Shown here: one piece after another, positions 20,926 to 29,461 of the stretch
Layout of the letters: every line of letters starts with the position of its first letter
How positions within the stretch are numbered: the first letter of the stretch is position 1
NCBI GenBank assembly: GCA_016713175.1
Contig: JADJPQ010000009.1
Location: forward strand, 124,001 to 188,000
Length of the DNA stretch: 64,000 nucleotides
DNA from: Planctomycetota bacterium
GTDB taxonomy: Bacteria > Planctomycetota > UBA1135 > UBA2386
Direction: 5' to 3'
Made by a program: the position numbers and the translations under genes
Notes under the pieces: generated by a model
Database searches by the model: none
What the model saw: only the letters and a program-made list of their open reading frames with translations
Told to the model about the DNA's origin: nothing

Positions 20926-21867
20926 TTGGCAGCCCTGCGAATCGTCTTCTTCGGCAGCAGCGACTTCGCGATCCCAGCCCTCAAGGCCCTGAAGGACGGC
21001 GGTTTCGCGCCCGCACTGGTGGTCACCAAGCCGGACTCGGCCCGGGGCCGCGGTCGCAAGATCTACGATTCCGAGGTCAAACTGGCCGCCAAGGAACTGG
21101 GCCTCGAGTGCGAACAACCCACGGATCCGCACGAGCCGGCGTTCCTCGAGCAGCTGAAGAAGCTGAAGCCCGACCTCGGCGTGGTCGTGTCGTACGGCGT
21201 GATCCTGAAGCCCGAACTGATCGGCCTGCCGCAGAAGGGCCATATCAACGCGCATGCCTCGCTGCTGCCGCTGTATCGCGGCGCGGCGCCCGTGCAGCGG
21301 GTCATTCGCGACGGTCACACCGAAACCGGCGTGACCATCATGAAGATCATCGAAGAGCTCGATGCCGGCGATGTGCTGCTGCAGAAGAAGACGCCGATCG
21401 ACCCGAAGGAGAACTCGGGCGCCCTGCGCGAACGGCTGGCCGAGCTGTCCGGCAAGGCGCTGCTCGAAGCACTGGCGTTGATCGCCGCCGGCAAGGAGAA
21501 ATACGTCAAGCAGGACGCCGGCAAGGCGACGTTCGCGCCCAAGGTCGACAAGCCGGACGGCGTGATCGACTGGAAGAAACCCGCCAAGGACATCGATCTG
21601 CTGGTCCGCGCGATGACCCCCAAACCCGGCGCGCAGACCCGACTCGGCGCCAAGCGCTTCATCGTGATGGAAGGTGTCGTCGAGATGGACCTCTACGGCA
21701 TGGGCATCCCCGGCGCGATCCAGTCGGCCGGCGAAGAAGGCATCCGGGTCTGCACCGGCAAGGACCTGTTCCGGATCACGCGCATCAAGCCGGACAACGG
21801 CCGCAACATGACTGCCGGTGAGTTCGTCCGCGGCCACCACATCGCCCCCGATGCGCGCTTTGGCTAG
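20926..21867 (+). CDS. fmt: Methionyl-tRNA formyltransferase
   Basis: Transfers a formyl group from 10-formyl-tetrahydrofolate to initiator Met-tRNA. The N terminus LRIVFFGSSDFAIPAL, the catalytic block NAHASLLPLYRGAAPVQ (Asn and His of the family triad) and ETGVTIMKIIEELDAGDVL with the conserved Asp are all present; 313 residues is the normal length. The start is a TTG at 20926, chosen because it is the only start just before the conserved first strand; the nearby ATGs at 20859 and 20862 are out of frame. rsmB follows 9 bases after the stop, a common pairing. Confidence 0.95.
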   Translation: MAALRIVFFGSSDFAIPALKALKDGGFAPALVVTKPDSARGRGRKIYDSEVKLAAKELGLECEQPTDPHEPAFLEQLKKLKPDLGVVVSYGVILKPELIGLPQKGHINAHASLLPLYRGAAPVQRVIRDGHTETGVTIMKIIEELDAGDVLLQKKTPIDPKENSGALRERLAELSGKALLEALALIAAGKEKYVKQDAGKATFAPKVDKPDGVIDWKKPAKDIDLLVRAMTPKPGAQTRLGAKRFIVMEGVVEMDLYGMGIPGAIQSAGEEGIRVCTGKDLFRITRIKPDNGRNMTAGEFVRGHHIAPDARFG

Positions 21868-21876
21868 CGCGTCGCG

Positions 21877-23184
21877 ATGAGCTCCGCCCGGGCCGTGGCG
21901 CTGCGTGCCCTGGTCGCGCTCGCCAAGAGCAAGGTGGCGCGACTGCGCGACGAGCTGGAACGGATCCGGCTCGAGCCGCGCGAGATGGCGCTGGCCTTCG
22001 AACTCGCGCACGGCGTGATGCGGCGCGAACGGCTGCTCGACTTCGTGCTGACGCCGTTTGCCCATCGCGGGCTGCCCAAGGATGCGATGTTGCGCGCCGC
22101 CCTGCGGCTGGGCGTCCAGCAGTTGCTGTTCGTCCGCGGCATGCCGGCGCGCGCGGCGGTGCACGAGACCGTCGATCTGCTGCGCGACAACCGTGCGTTC
22201 GCCAATGCGATGCTGCGACGCGTGGCCGAGCGGCTCGAGGATCGCGCCGCCGATCCAGGACAGCCGCTCGACGAACTGCCGCTCGGCGAGACCCGCTGTC
22301 TGCGGTTGCCAGCGCCGCTGCCGGCCGATCCGGTGGCGCGGCTGGCGATCGTCCATTCCCTGCCGGATTTCCTGGTGCAGCGCTGGACCGACGCGTTCGG
22401 CGCCGATGCCGCGGCGGCGACGGCAGCGGCCGCGAGTGCCGTGCCGGCGGTGTTCTTGCGGGCGATGGCCAACGTCGGTGGCGAGGCGTTGCGCCAACGA
22501 CTGGCCGAGGAAGGAGTCGTCACGTCGCCGACCGCGCACCAGCTGCTGCTGCGGTGGGACGACGGCAATTCGCCGTTCGCAACCCGCGCCTTCGCCGACG
22601 GAGCCTTCCTGGTGCAGGATCCGACCGCGCTGCGGGCGGCGGAAGCGGTGCCCTGTCAGCCAGGCGACACCGTCGTCGACCTGTGCGCGGCCCCCGGCAC
22701 CAAGACGATGCGGCTGTGCGAACGCGTCGGCCCCGACGGCGTGGTGTACGCCTGGGACGTCGACAGCCAGCGGCGGACGCAGATCCTCGCCAATGCGCAG
22801 CGGCTGCGGTTGACGGACCGGCTGCGGGTCGTCGAGACCGTCGCCGCGCTGCCGGTGGCCGATGTCGTGCTGGCCGACGTGCCGTGCTCGAACAGCGGCG
22901 TGCTGGCACGTCGGGTCGAAGTGCGCCAGCGATTGCGCGAGGACACCGCCAGGAGCCTCGCGGTCACGCAGCGGCAGATCCTGCTGGAAGCGGTCGACCG
23001 GTGTCGGCCGGGCGGCGCCGTGGTCTATTCGACCTGCTCGATCGACCAGCAGGAGAACCAGGGTGTCGTCGCGGCCGTGCGAGCGCAGCATCCCGACCTG
23101 CAACTGGAACGCGACGAACTGACCCTGCCGCAGGCCGAGGTCGCCGACGGCGGCTATTGGGCCCTGTTGCGACGGTTGCGCTGA
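21877..23184 (+). CDS. rsmB: 16S rRNA (cytosine-C5)-methyltransferase RsmB
   Basis: SAM-dependent m5C967 rRNA methyltransferase of 435 residues. The N-terminal ~140 residues form a NusB-like RNA-binding domain (ALAFELAHGVMRRERLLD; ARAAVHETVDLLR). The catalytic domain shows the SAM motif VVDLCAAPGTKTMRL, the DVPCSNSGVL motif with one conserved Cys and VVYSTCSIDQQENQ with the nucleophilic Cys. Position behind fmt matches the conserved def-fmt-rsmB type order. Confidence 0.93.
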   Translation: MSSARAVALRALVALAKSKVARLRDELERIRLEPREMALAFELAHGVMRRERLLDFVLTPFAHRGLPKDAMLRAALRLGVQQLLFVRGMPARAAVHETVDLLRDNRAFANAMLRRVAERLEDRAADPGQPLDELPLGETRCLRLPAPLPADPVARLAIVHSLPDFLVQRWTDAFGADAAAATAAAASAVPAVFLRAMANVGGEALRQRLAEEGVVTSPTAHQLLLRWDDGNSPFATRAFADGAFLVQDPTALRAAEAVPCQPGDTVVDLCAAPGTKTMRLCERVGPDGVVYAWDVDSQRRTQILANAQRLRLTDRLRVVETVAALPVADVVLADVPCSNSGVLARRVEVRQRLREDTARSLAVTQRQILLEAVDRCRPGGAVVYSTCSIDQQENQGVVAAVRAQHPDLQLERDELTLPQAEVADGGYWALLRRLR

Positions 23185-23244
23185 ACAGCAAAGACGGTGG
23201 GGGCATTCCCACCACCGCACAACGCGGTTAGAAGGCTTGCCCGC

Positions 23245-23802
23245 ATGGCTCGACCGACGACCCGCCGTCCATCCCAGCCCGCTTCGAACTCGCAGACGCC
23301 GATGATGATCGGCATCGGCGGCATCGCGGCGGTCGTCGTCGCCGTGATCCTGTTCAGCCGCGGCGGCAACAAGGATGCGGTGGCCCACGGCCCGGCTCCG
23401 TCGCCGAAGACCGAGCAGCCTGCCAGCCCGCCAGCCAGCAAATCGGCGCCGGCCTCGGTAAGCAGTGGTCCCAAGGCCGGCAAGACCCCGACCAAGCCAC
23501 CACCAGTGCTGGCGGCCGACACGCTGGGCAAGCTGCGCGAGCTGCTGGCGCAGGCCAAGGTCCATTACAACGCCGGTGTGACCGCGCGCACCGCCGGAGA
23601 CAACAGCGGCGCCCGCGAGCACCAGGCGAAGGCCAAGGTCGTGCTCGATCAATGGAAGGCGCTGGTGCAAGCACCACTGGACTGGCAGGACGAGGCCAGC
23701 CTGGACGGTTGGGCGATGCCGGGCGAATACGTCGAACTCGAGAAGGCCTACGGCGACTACAGCAAGTTGCTGAAGCAGGTCCGGATGGGCGGCGGCCAGT
23801 AG
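23245..23802 (+). CDS. Hypothetical single-pass membrane protein
   Basis: A 185-residue protein not recognised. It has a short basic Pro/Ser/Thr-rich N terminus, one helix (MMIGIGGIAAVVVAVILF, about residues 20-38), a Pro/Ala/Lys-rich linker and a helical C-terminal domain (residues ~95-185) with LGKLRELLAQAKVHYNAG. Likely cytoplasm-in, domain outside. The ATG at 23245 is taken because the upstream in-frame start at 23197 adds sequence read from the intergenic region. It follows rsmB by 60 bases and precedes a TIM-barrel gene by 22 bases. Confidence 0.62.
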   Translation: MARPTTRRPSQPASNSQTPMMIGIGGIAAVVVAVILFSRGGNKDAVAHGPAPSPKTEQPASPPASKSAPASVSSGPKAGKTPTKPPPVLAADTLGKLRELLAQAKVHYNAGVTARTAGDNSGAREHQAKAKVVLDQWKALVQAPLDWQDEASLDGWAMPGEYVELEKAYGDYSKLLKQVRMGGGQ

Positions 23803-23824
23803 CGCCAGCCGAGCGTCGTTCCCG

Positions 23825-24658
23825 GTGCTGCTCTCCTACAACACCAACGGGCTGCAGAACCACCGGCTCGACGACGCGCTGCGTCTGCTCGCCGACCATG
23901 GCTATCAGGCGGTTGCGCTGACGCCGGATGTCGGGCACCTGGATCCGTTCTCCGCGTCCGCCCGGGAGGTCGACGGGATCGCGGCGCTGCTGCAGCGGCT
24001 GAACCTGCAGGTCGCGATCGAAACCGGCGCCCGTTTCGTGCTTGATCCGGCCCACAAGCACGAACCGACACTGATGACCCGCGGAGGGGATGCCCGCCGT
24101 CGGCGGATCGATTTCTACACCCGCTGCGCAGCGATCGGCCGCGACCTGGGGGCGAGAGTCGTGTCGTTCTGGGCCGGCATCGATCGTTCGGCTGGACCGG
24201 ATTCGGAGGTGTGGCTGGACGACGGCGTCCGGGCCGCCTGTGCGGCGATCCGCGCCCAAGGTCTGACGCCTGGTCTCGAGCCCGAGCCCGGGATGGCGAT
24301 CGAAACGGTTGCCCAATGGCGCGAACTGCGTCGTCGGCTGGGGATCGATGCCCCCGCGCTGACCCTCGATGTCGGCCACCTTTACGCTGTGTGGGAAGGC
24401 GAACCGGCGGCCATCATCGCCGACCATGCGGCGTTCCTGGTTCAGGTCCATCTGGAAGACATGCGTCGCGGCCAGCACGAACACCTGCTTCCCGGCACCG
24501 GCGACGTAGCGTTCTCGACCATCCTAAAGGCTTTGAAAGAATCTGGTTACGAACACCACTCGGCGTTCGAGTTGTCCCGCCACAGCCACCTCGCGCCAAC
24601 CGCCATCGCGATCTGCCGCGACGTCTGGCGCCAGTTCGTAGGCTGCCCCGGTCGTTGA
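23825..24658 (+). CDS. Sugar phosphate isomerase/epimerase-like TIM-barrel protein
   Basis: A 277-residue protein of the xylose-isomerase-like / AP endonuclease 2 TIM-barrel superfamily. The first strand reads LLSYNTNGLQNHRLDDAL; metal-ligand type residues sit at barrel ends in VAIETGARFVLDP, LTPGLEPEPG, LTLDVGHLY and VQVHLEDM (Glu, Asp, His and Glu in the usual order). The family carries out isomerisation or epimerisation on sugars or similar metabolites. The substrate cannot be told. It begins with GTG directly before the first strand. Confidence 0.75.
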   Translation: MLLSYNTNGLQNHRLDDALRLLADHGYQAVALTPDVGHLDPFSASAREVDGIAALLQRLNLQVAIETGARFVLDPAHKHEPTLMTRGGDARRRRIDFYTRCAAIGRDLGARVVSFWAGIDRSAGPDSEVWLDDGVRAACAAIRAQGLTPGLEPEPGMAIETVAQWRELRRRLGIDAPALTLDVGHLYAVWEGEPAAIIADHAAFLVQVHLEDMRRGQHEHLLPGTGDVAFSTILKALKESGYEHHSAFELSRHSHLAPTAIAICRDVWRQFVGCPGR

Positions 24659-24747
24659 CCTGCCCTCCGATCACCCTATCCTGGCACCCCCGAAACCGGC
24701 CACGGGCAGGGCGACCAGGCCGGCTGTCCCAACGCGATCACCACTGC

Positions 24748-25065
24748 ATGAGACTCTGTCCAACCGTCGACGGCACTGCGTCCCCCCTGATCACGCACAA
24801 GATCGTCGTCGACGTCTGCATGGCCCGGCAGCGGACGTTCTACCACAAGTGCCATCGTTGCCAGTACCGCGGCAAGGCCGCCACCTGGGAGCCCGAGCCC
24901 CAGACCGCCATGCTGAACGTGCATGCCGCCGAGGAGGCGCACCACGTCAAGGTGACGCCGGCCCCCCTGCCGGCATTGCAGACGACCGCGGCCAGCAAAC
25001 CCCGGAGCGACAAGGCACCGCGGGCAAAGAAGCCGCGCAAAGGGTCGGCGACTTCGACGAACTGA
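24748..25065 (+). CDS. Small putative zinc-binding protein, unknown function
   Basis: A 105-residue protein. The N-terminal half has cysteines at 4, 24, 35 and 38, the last two as CHRC, which could form a zinc ribbon; the C-terminal third is a Lys/Ala/Pro-rich, probably disordered tail (SDKAPRAKKPRKGS) suited to nucleic-acid contact. No family recognised. The ATG at 24748 is the first start after the preceding gene; the frame is open further back within that gene. Confidence is moderate because the gene is short. Confidence 0.5.
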   Translation: MRLCPTVDGTASPLITHKIVVDVCMARQRTFYHKCHRCQYRGKAATWEPEPQTAMLNVHAAEEAHHVKVTPAPLPALQTTAASKPRSDKAPRAKKPRKGSATSTN

Positions 25066-25096
25066 TCGTCGCGTGGTCGCGCCGCCGTCGGTTCGC

Positions 25097-25489
25097 TCAG
25101 ACCGCGGTGTAGCGCTTCTGCAGGGCTTCGAGCGCCGTCCGGGCGGCCGCGAACTGGCGCTCGAGTTGCGGCGTCAACTGGGTGACCGCCGCCAGTTCGT
25201 GCTTCCTGGTCGCCAGCTGCATGTTCTCGCAGACTTCCTGCAGCAGCCGCGCCCCGAGGTTGCCCGCCGAGCCTTTCAGCGCGTGCGCGGCCCGCTCCAT
25301 CTGGTCGAAGTCCTGCTTGCCCAACCCGTCGACGACCGACTTCACCTTGGCCGGTCCATCAGCCAGGAACAACTGGATCAGGTCGAGCAGCAGTTCGGGG
25401 TCACCGTCGTCGGACAGCGACAGCAACTCGTCGACCACACTCATGTCCAGGACCTGGTTCATCTCGGGCGAGCTCCGTGCTCGATTCAT
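25097..25489 (-). CDS. Histidine phosphotransfer (Hpt) domain protein
   Basis: A 130-residue single-domain phosphotransfer protein. The phosphoacceptor block AAHALKGSAGNLGA (His69 counted from the first ATG) is the classic Hpt sequence H-x-L-K-G-S-x-x-x-x-G, within a four-helix bundle pattern (residues ~20-120). Hpt proteins relay phosphate between response regulators and hybrid kinases. No kinase or receiver gene is adjacent. A second ATG at 25462 (MNQVLDMS) has a GGAG upstream and may be the true start. Confidence 0.85.
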   Translation of the reverse strand: MNRARSSPEMNQVLDMSVVDELLSLSDDGDPELLLDLIQLFLADGPAKVKSVVDGLGKQDFDQMERAAHALKGSAGNLGARLLQEVCENMQLATRKHELAAVTQLTPQLERQFAAARTALEALQKRYTAV

Positions 25490-25528
25490 CGACCAGAGCC
25501 CGCGAACGACTTGACCGGGTCGCCCGGA

Positions 25529-26749
25529 TCAACCCCCAGCGGCGGCGCGGACTTCGTCGTCGGTCAGCAGCCGCTTGCTCGACTTGCCGGCGGCAAGGAC
25601 GCGTTGGACCCGCTCCTCGCTGGGCTCCAGCCCCATGCGCTCCAGCACGAACGCGGCGTTCGACTTGCCGGCCATCGGTCCGACCGCGATCCGCTGTTCG
25701 AGTCCGACCATGTGCGCCGGCACGCCCGAGTAGACCGAATCGGCGAGCGCGATGTCGCCTTTCTTGTAGGCCTTGATGACCGCTGCCGCGTGCACGCCGG
25801 TGCCGGTCTCGAACGCATCGGTGCCGAGCACCGGATAGTTGTGCGGGATGTCGACCCGCAGCGCCCGCGCGGCGGCGGCGACATAGGCCGGCAGCGCCTG
25901 CAGATCGTTCTGGATCCAGCCTTGCAACCGGCAATTGACCAGCAACAGGTCCATCGGCGCATTGCCCGCCCGTTCGCCGACGCCGAGTGCCGTGCCGTGC
26001 ACCCGATCGGCGCCCGCCTCGATCGCCGCCAGGCAGTTGGCGATGCCGAGGTCCCGGTCACGATGGCCATGCCAGTCGACGCCCAGCGTCTGGTCGTGTT
26101 CATCGGCGAGTTGCCGGACGAACTGCACGACCGCGCGCGTGCCCTGTGGCGTGGCGTGGCCGACGGTGTCGCAGACGCAGAGCCGTCGGGCACCGAGTTC
26201 GATCGCCGTGCTGTACAACGCCCGCACCGTCTCCGGCCTTGCCCGCGTCGTGTCCTCGGTCACATACATGACCGGCAGACCGTGTTTGCGCGCGAACGTC
26301 AGCGCCGAACGCGTGTTCTCCAACATCTTGTCGAGCGTCCAGTCCTCGGCGTACTGGCGGATGTAGCTGCTGCCGATGAACGCGCAGACCTCGATCGGCA
26401 TGCCAGCCTTCTGCGTCATCTCGACGACCGGCTCGATGTCGGACACGACCGTCCGGCAGGCGACATTGGCGCCGATCCGCAGCCGGCGCGAAACGATGTG
26501 CTGCGCCAGCCGGAGGATGTCCTCGCGCGGGCGACCGCCGGCACCGGGCAGGCCGAGGTTGGCCGTGTGGATGCCGAGGCGATCCATCAGTTCGAGCAGT
26601 TCCATCTTCTGCTGCAGGTCCGGATCGCTCACCGCCGGCGATTGCAGGCCATCGCGCAGCGTCTCGTCGTCGAATTGCAGCGGGCGCTTGGGCACGAACG
26701 CGCCGCCAGTCCGGTTCCAGTCGTGGATCAGGTCCTCGATGCGGGTCAT
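25529..26749 (-). CDS. 2-isopropylmalate/homocitrate synthase-like (HMGL-like) enzyme
   Basis: A 406-residue acyl-CoA:2-oxoacid Claisen condensation enzyme of the LeuA/NifV/CimA type. The catalytic start LQFDDETLRDGLQSP has the family D-x-T-L-R-D-G, and the metal ligands are in DWHGHRDRDLGIANCL; GERAGNAPMDLL is the following family block. The long C-terminal LeuA regulatory domain is lacking, so a short form such as citramalate, homocitrate or a LeuA variant is likely; the oxoacid cannot be decided. Start at the ATG giving MTRIEDL. It diverges from the aspartate kinase operon. Confidence 0.8.
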   Translation of the reverse strand: MTRIEDLIHDWNRTGGAFVPKRPLQFDDETLRDGLQSPAVSDPDLQQKMELLELMDRLGIHTANLGLPGAGGRPREDILRLAQHIVSRRLRIGANVACRTVVSDIEPVVEMTQKAGMPIEVCAFIGSSYIRQYAEDWTLDKMLENTRSALTFARKHGLPVMYVTEDTTRARPETVRALYSTAIELGARRLCVCDTVGHATPQGTRAVVQFVRQLADEHDQTLGVDWHGHRDRDLGIANCLAAIEAGADRVHGTALGVGERAGNAPMDLLLVNCRLQGWIQNDLQALPAYVAAAARALRVDIPHNYPVLGTDAFETGTGVHAAAVIKAYKKGDIALADSVYSGVPAHMVGLEQRIAVGPMAGKSNAAFVLERMGLEPSEERVQRVLAAGKSSKRLLTDDEVRAAAGG

Positions 26750-26819
26750 CCGCCCTAGCCTAACACCTTTGCCCGAACGGGCCGAACGGCCGTTCTCGCA
26801 TGCTTCCGGCAAACCCTGC

Positions 26820-28169
26820 ATGATCGGTCATGTGATCGTGCTCAAGTTCGGTGGCACGTCGGTCGGCGACGCATCCACCATCCGTCAGGTCGTCGGCATC
26901 GTGCAGCGGGCGCTGCCGCGTCAACCGGTCGTCGTGGTCTCGGCGCATGCCGGGGTCACCGACCTGTTGCTGGACCTCGCCACGACGGCGCCGGCCGGCG
27001 CCGCCGATGTCACCGCGATCGCTGCGCGGCATCGCCGGATCCTGGGCGACCTCGGTCTGCCGACCGTTCTGCTCGATCCGCTGCTGCAAGAACTGGCGGA
27101 CCTGGCGCGCGGCCTGAAGCTGGTCGGCGAAGCCGGGCCACGGGCCAAGGACCATCTGGCGAGTTTCGGCGAACGCTGCTGCGCGCGCACGGTCGCGGCG
27201 GCACTGACGGCGGCGGGCGTGCCGGCAACCGCGGTCGATGCGTTCGCCGCGGGGCTGCGAACCGACAGTGCCTGGGGCCGGGCGCGACCGCTGCCGGATG
27301 AGGGGCGCATCGCCCGCCATCTGGCGAACGTCGGCGGCGTGCCGGTGGTCACCGGCTACATCGCCGCCGACGAACACGGCAACATCACGACGCTCGGTCG
27401 CAACGGCAGCGACTACTCGGCAGCGCTGTTCGGCGCCGCGCTCGGCGCCGCGGAAATCCAGATCTGGAAGGACGTCGATGGCGTGCGCAGCGCCGACCCA
27501 CGATTGGTGCCGGCAGCGCTGCCGTTGCGCACGATGAGCTTCCAGGAAGCCTGCGCGATGGCGTCGTTCGGCAGCAGGGTGCTGCATCCGGCGACGATGT
27601 TGCCGGCGTGGGCCAAGGGCATCCCGGTGCGGGTGTTGTCGACCAGAGAACCCGACGCTCCCGGCACCGTGATCCTCGCCGGCGAATTGCCGACGCCGGA
27701 GGCCGCCGGAGTCACGGCGATCGCGCACCGCGCCAATGTCGCGCTGTTGACCGTGCGGTCCCAGCGTCTGCTGCCGCAGCACGCGTTCCTGGCGCGGGTT
27801 TTCGACGAACTCGCCAGAGCCGAGATCGATGCCTGTTCGATCGCCGTCGGCGAAGCCGCGGTCACGTTCGCCGTCGAAGCAGCGGCGGCCGAACTGCTGC
27901 TCGCGCCGTTGGGTGCCGCCGGCGATGTCGCGATCGAGCGCGATCAGGCCGTCATCGGCGTCGTCGGCCGCGGCCTGGCGATCCGCGCCGGCGCCGCGGC
28001 CGCCGTGCTCGATGCGCTGGCCAGGGCCCGGGTCCCGGTGCGCTGCACGACGCAGGGCGCCGACGGCAGCACGCTCGCGGTCGTGGTCGCCGCCGCCGAG
28101 GTCGCCAAGGCCGTGCGGACACTGCACGACCGCTTCTTCGCCGCCACGACCACCGAGGTGCGGGCATGA
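26820..28169 (+). CDS. lysC: Aspartate kinase
   Basis: Phosphorylates aspartate at the start of Lys/Thr/Met synthesis. The 449-residue protein has the N-terminal VLKFGGTSVGDAS, the LGRNGSDYSAALFGAAL substrate block and IWKDVDGVRSADPR, then two ACT-type regulatory units after residue ~300 (VALLTVRSQRLL and AVIGVVGRGLAIR), so allosteric control by end products is expected. The stop overlaps the ATG of the glycosyltransferase. Symbol is given for the monofunctional type. Confidence 0.9.
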   Translation: MIGHVIVLKFGGTSVGDASTIRQVVGIVQRALPRQPVVVVSAHAGVTDLLLDLATTAPAGAADVTAIAARHRRILGDLGLPTVLLDPLLQELADLARGLKLVGEAGPRAKDHLASFGERCCARTVAAALTAAGVPATAVDAFAAGLRTDSAWGRARPLPDEGRIARHLANVGGVPVVTGYIAADEHGNITTLGRNGSDYSAALFGAALGAAEIQIWKDVDGVRSADPRLVPAALPLRTMSFQEACAMASFGSRVLHPATMLPAWAKGIPVRVLSTREPDAPGTVILAGELPTPEAAGVTAIAHRANVALLTVRSQRLLPQHAFLARVFDELARAEIDACSIAVGEAAVTFAVEAAAAELLLAPLGAAGDVAIERDQAVIGVVGRGLAIRAGAAAAVLDALARARVPVRCTTQGADGSTLAVVVAAAEVAKAVRTLHDRFFAATTTEVRA

Positions 28170-29461
28170 CCGGACGACCGCTGGCGATCCTGTTCGTGAT
28201 CCACCAGTTCCTGCCCAAGCACATCGCTGGCAGCGAGGTCTACACCTTCTGGTTGGCGAAGACGCTGCAGGCGCTCGGGCATCGCGTCGCGATCTACACG
28301 ACCGAGGCCCATGGCGGACAATCGACCGCGATCGTCCGGCGGCGCGAGCACGACGGCCTGCCGGTGTGGGAGGCGGTGCACAACAATGCGTTCGCCGACT
28401 TCGAGCGCTTCTCCTTCGATCCGCAGAAAGAGGCGCAGTTCCAACATGTGCTGTTGCACGAACGGCCGGATCTGGTGCACATCCAGCACCTGCATCAGCA
28501 CAGTCTCCGCTACGTCGATCTCGCCAAGGATCACGGTCTCCGCGTCGTGTACACGCTGCACGAGTTCCTGCTGATCTGCGCCCGTTTTGGCTGGTTGGTG
28601 CGGCCGGGATGGCAACTGTGCGAAGGTCCCGAACCGGTCGAGTGCGGCAAGTGCGCGGCGACCTGGCTGCCGGCGCCGAGCACCCCGCCGCCGCCCGGGG
28701 TCGATCCGTACGAGGCCGCGATCACGGCGCGACTGCAGGCCGTGCGCGCAATGCTCGCCAAGGTCGACCTGTGCATCTCACCATCGGCTTTCCTGCGCGA
28801 CCGCTTCGTGCAGACCGGCTTCGTCGCCGCCGACCGGATCATCCATTCGCAGAACGGCATGGCGACGGCCAGTCATCACCGCGTGGCGCGCCGGGCGAAC
28901 ACCACGGGCAGATTGCGCATCGGTTTCGTCGGCACGATCGGCGAATGGAAAGGGGTGCACCTGCTGATCGAAGCGTGCAATGGCCTGCCGGCGACCGCGA
29001 TCGAGTGCCAGATCTGGGGCGTGCTGGTCTATTTTCCCGACTACGTCGAGCGTCTGCGTCGGTTGGCCAGCGGCCCGCACATCGCGCTGCGCGGCCCGTT
29101 CGACAACGGGCAGATCGGTGAGATCCTCGCCGGCATCGACGTGCTGGTCGTGCCCTCGTTGTGGTACGAGAACTCGCCGGTGACCATCCAGGAGGCCAAT
29201 CTCGCCGGCGTGCCGGTGATCACCACCGACCGCGGCGGCATGGCCGAGCACGTGCTCGCCGGCCGCAACGGCCTGCACTTCCGCCTCGGCGACGCTGCCG
29301 ACTTGCGGCGCACGCTGCAACGGCTGTTGGACGAACCCGGATTGCTGGCGAGTCTGAAGGACTTCCCGCCGGTCAAGGACATCACCACCGACGCCGCCGA
29401 CATGATCGTTCGCTATCGCGGATTGCTGGCTGGCGCATCGCCGGTCGCCGGACCAGCATGA
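28166..29461 (+). CDS. Group 1 (GT4-type) glycosyltransferase
   Basis: A 431-residue GT-B glycosyltransferase. The N-terminal domain begins ILFVIHQFLPKHIAGSEVYT (glycine loop for acceptor side) and the C-terminal donor domain shows RIGFVGTIGEWKGVHLLIEA and the E-x7-E type block NSPVTIQEANLAGVPVITTD. The middle contains a Cys pair CGKC in an insertion. Probably works on a surface polysaccharide or glycolipid. ATGA overlaps on both sides place it second in the five-gene operon. Confidence 0.85.
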   Translation: MTGRPLAILFVIHQFLPKHIAGSEVYTFWLAKTLQALGHRVAIYTTEAHGGQSTAIVRRREHDGLPVWEAVHNNAFADFERFSFDPQKEAQFQHVLLHERPDLVHIQHLHQHSLRYVDLAKDHGLRVVYTLHEFLLICARFGWLVRPGWQLCEGPEPVECGKCAATWLPAPSTPPPPGVDPYEAAITARLQAVRAMLAKVDLCISPSAFLRDRFVQTGFVAADRIIHSQNGMATASHHRVARRANTTGRLRIGFVGTIGEWKGVHLLIEACNGLPATAIECQIWGVLVYFPDYVERLRRLASGPHIALRGPFDNGQIGEILAGIDVLVVPSLWYENSPVTIQEANLAGVPVITTDRGGMAEHVLAGRNGLHFRLGDAADLRRTLQRLLDEPGLLASLKDFPPVKDITTDAADMIVRYRGLLAGASPVAGPA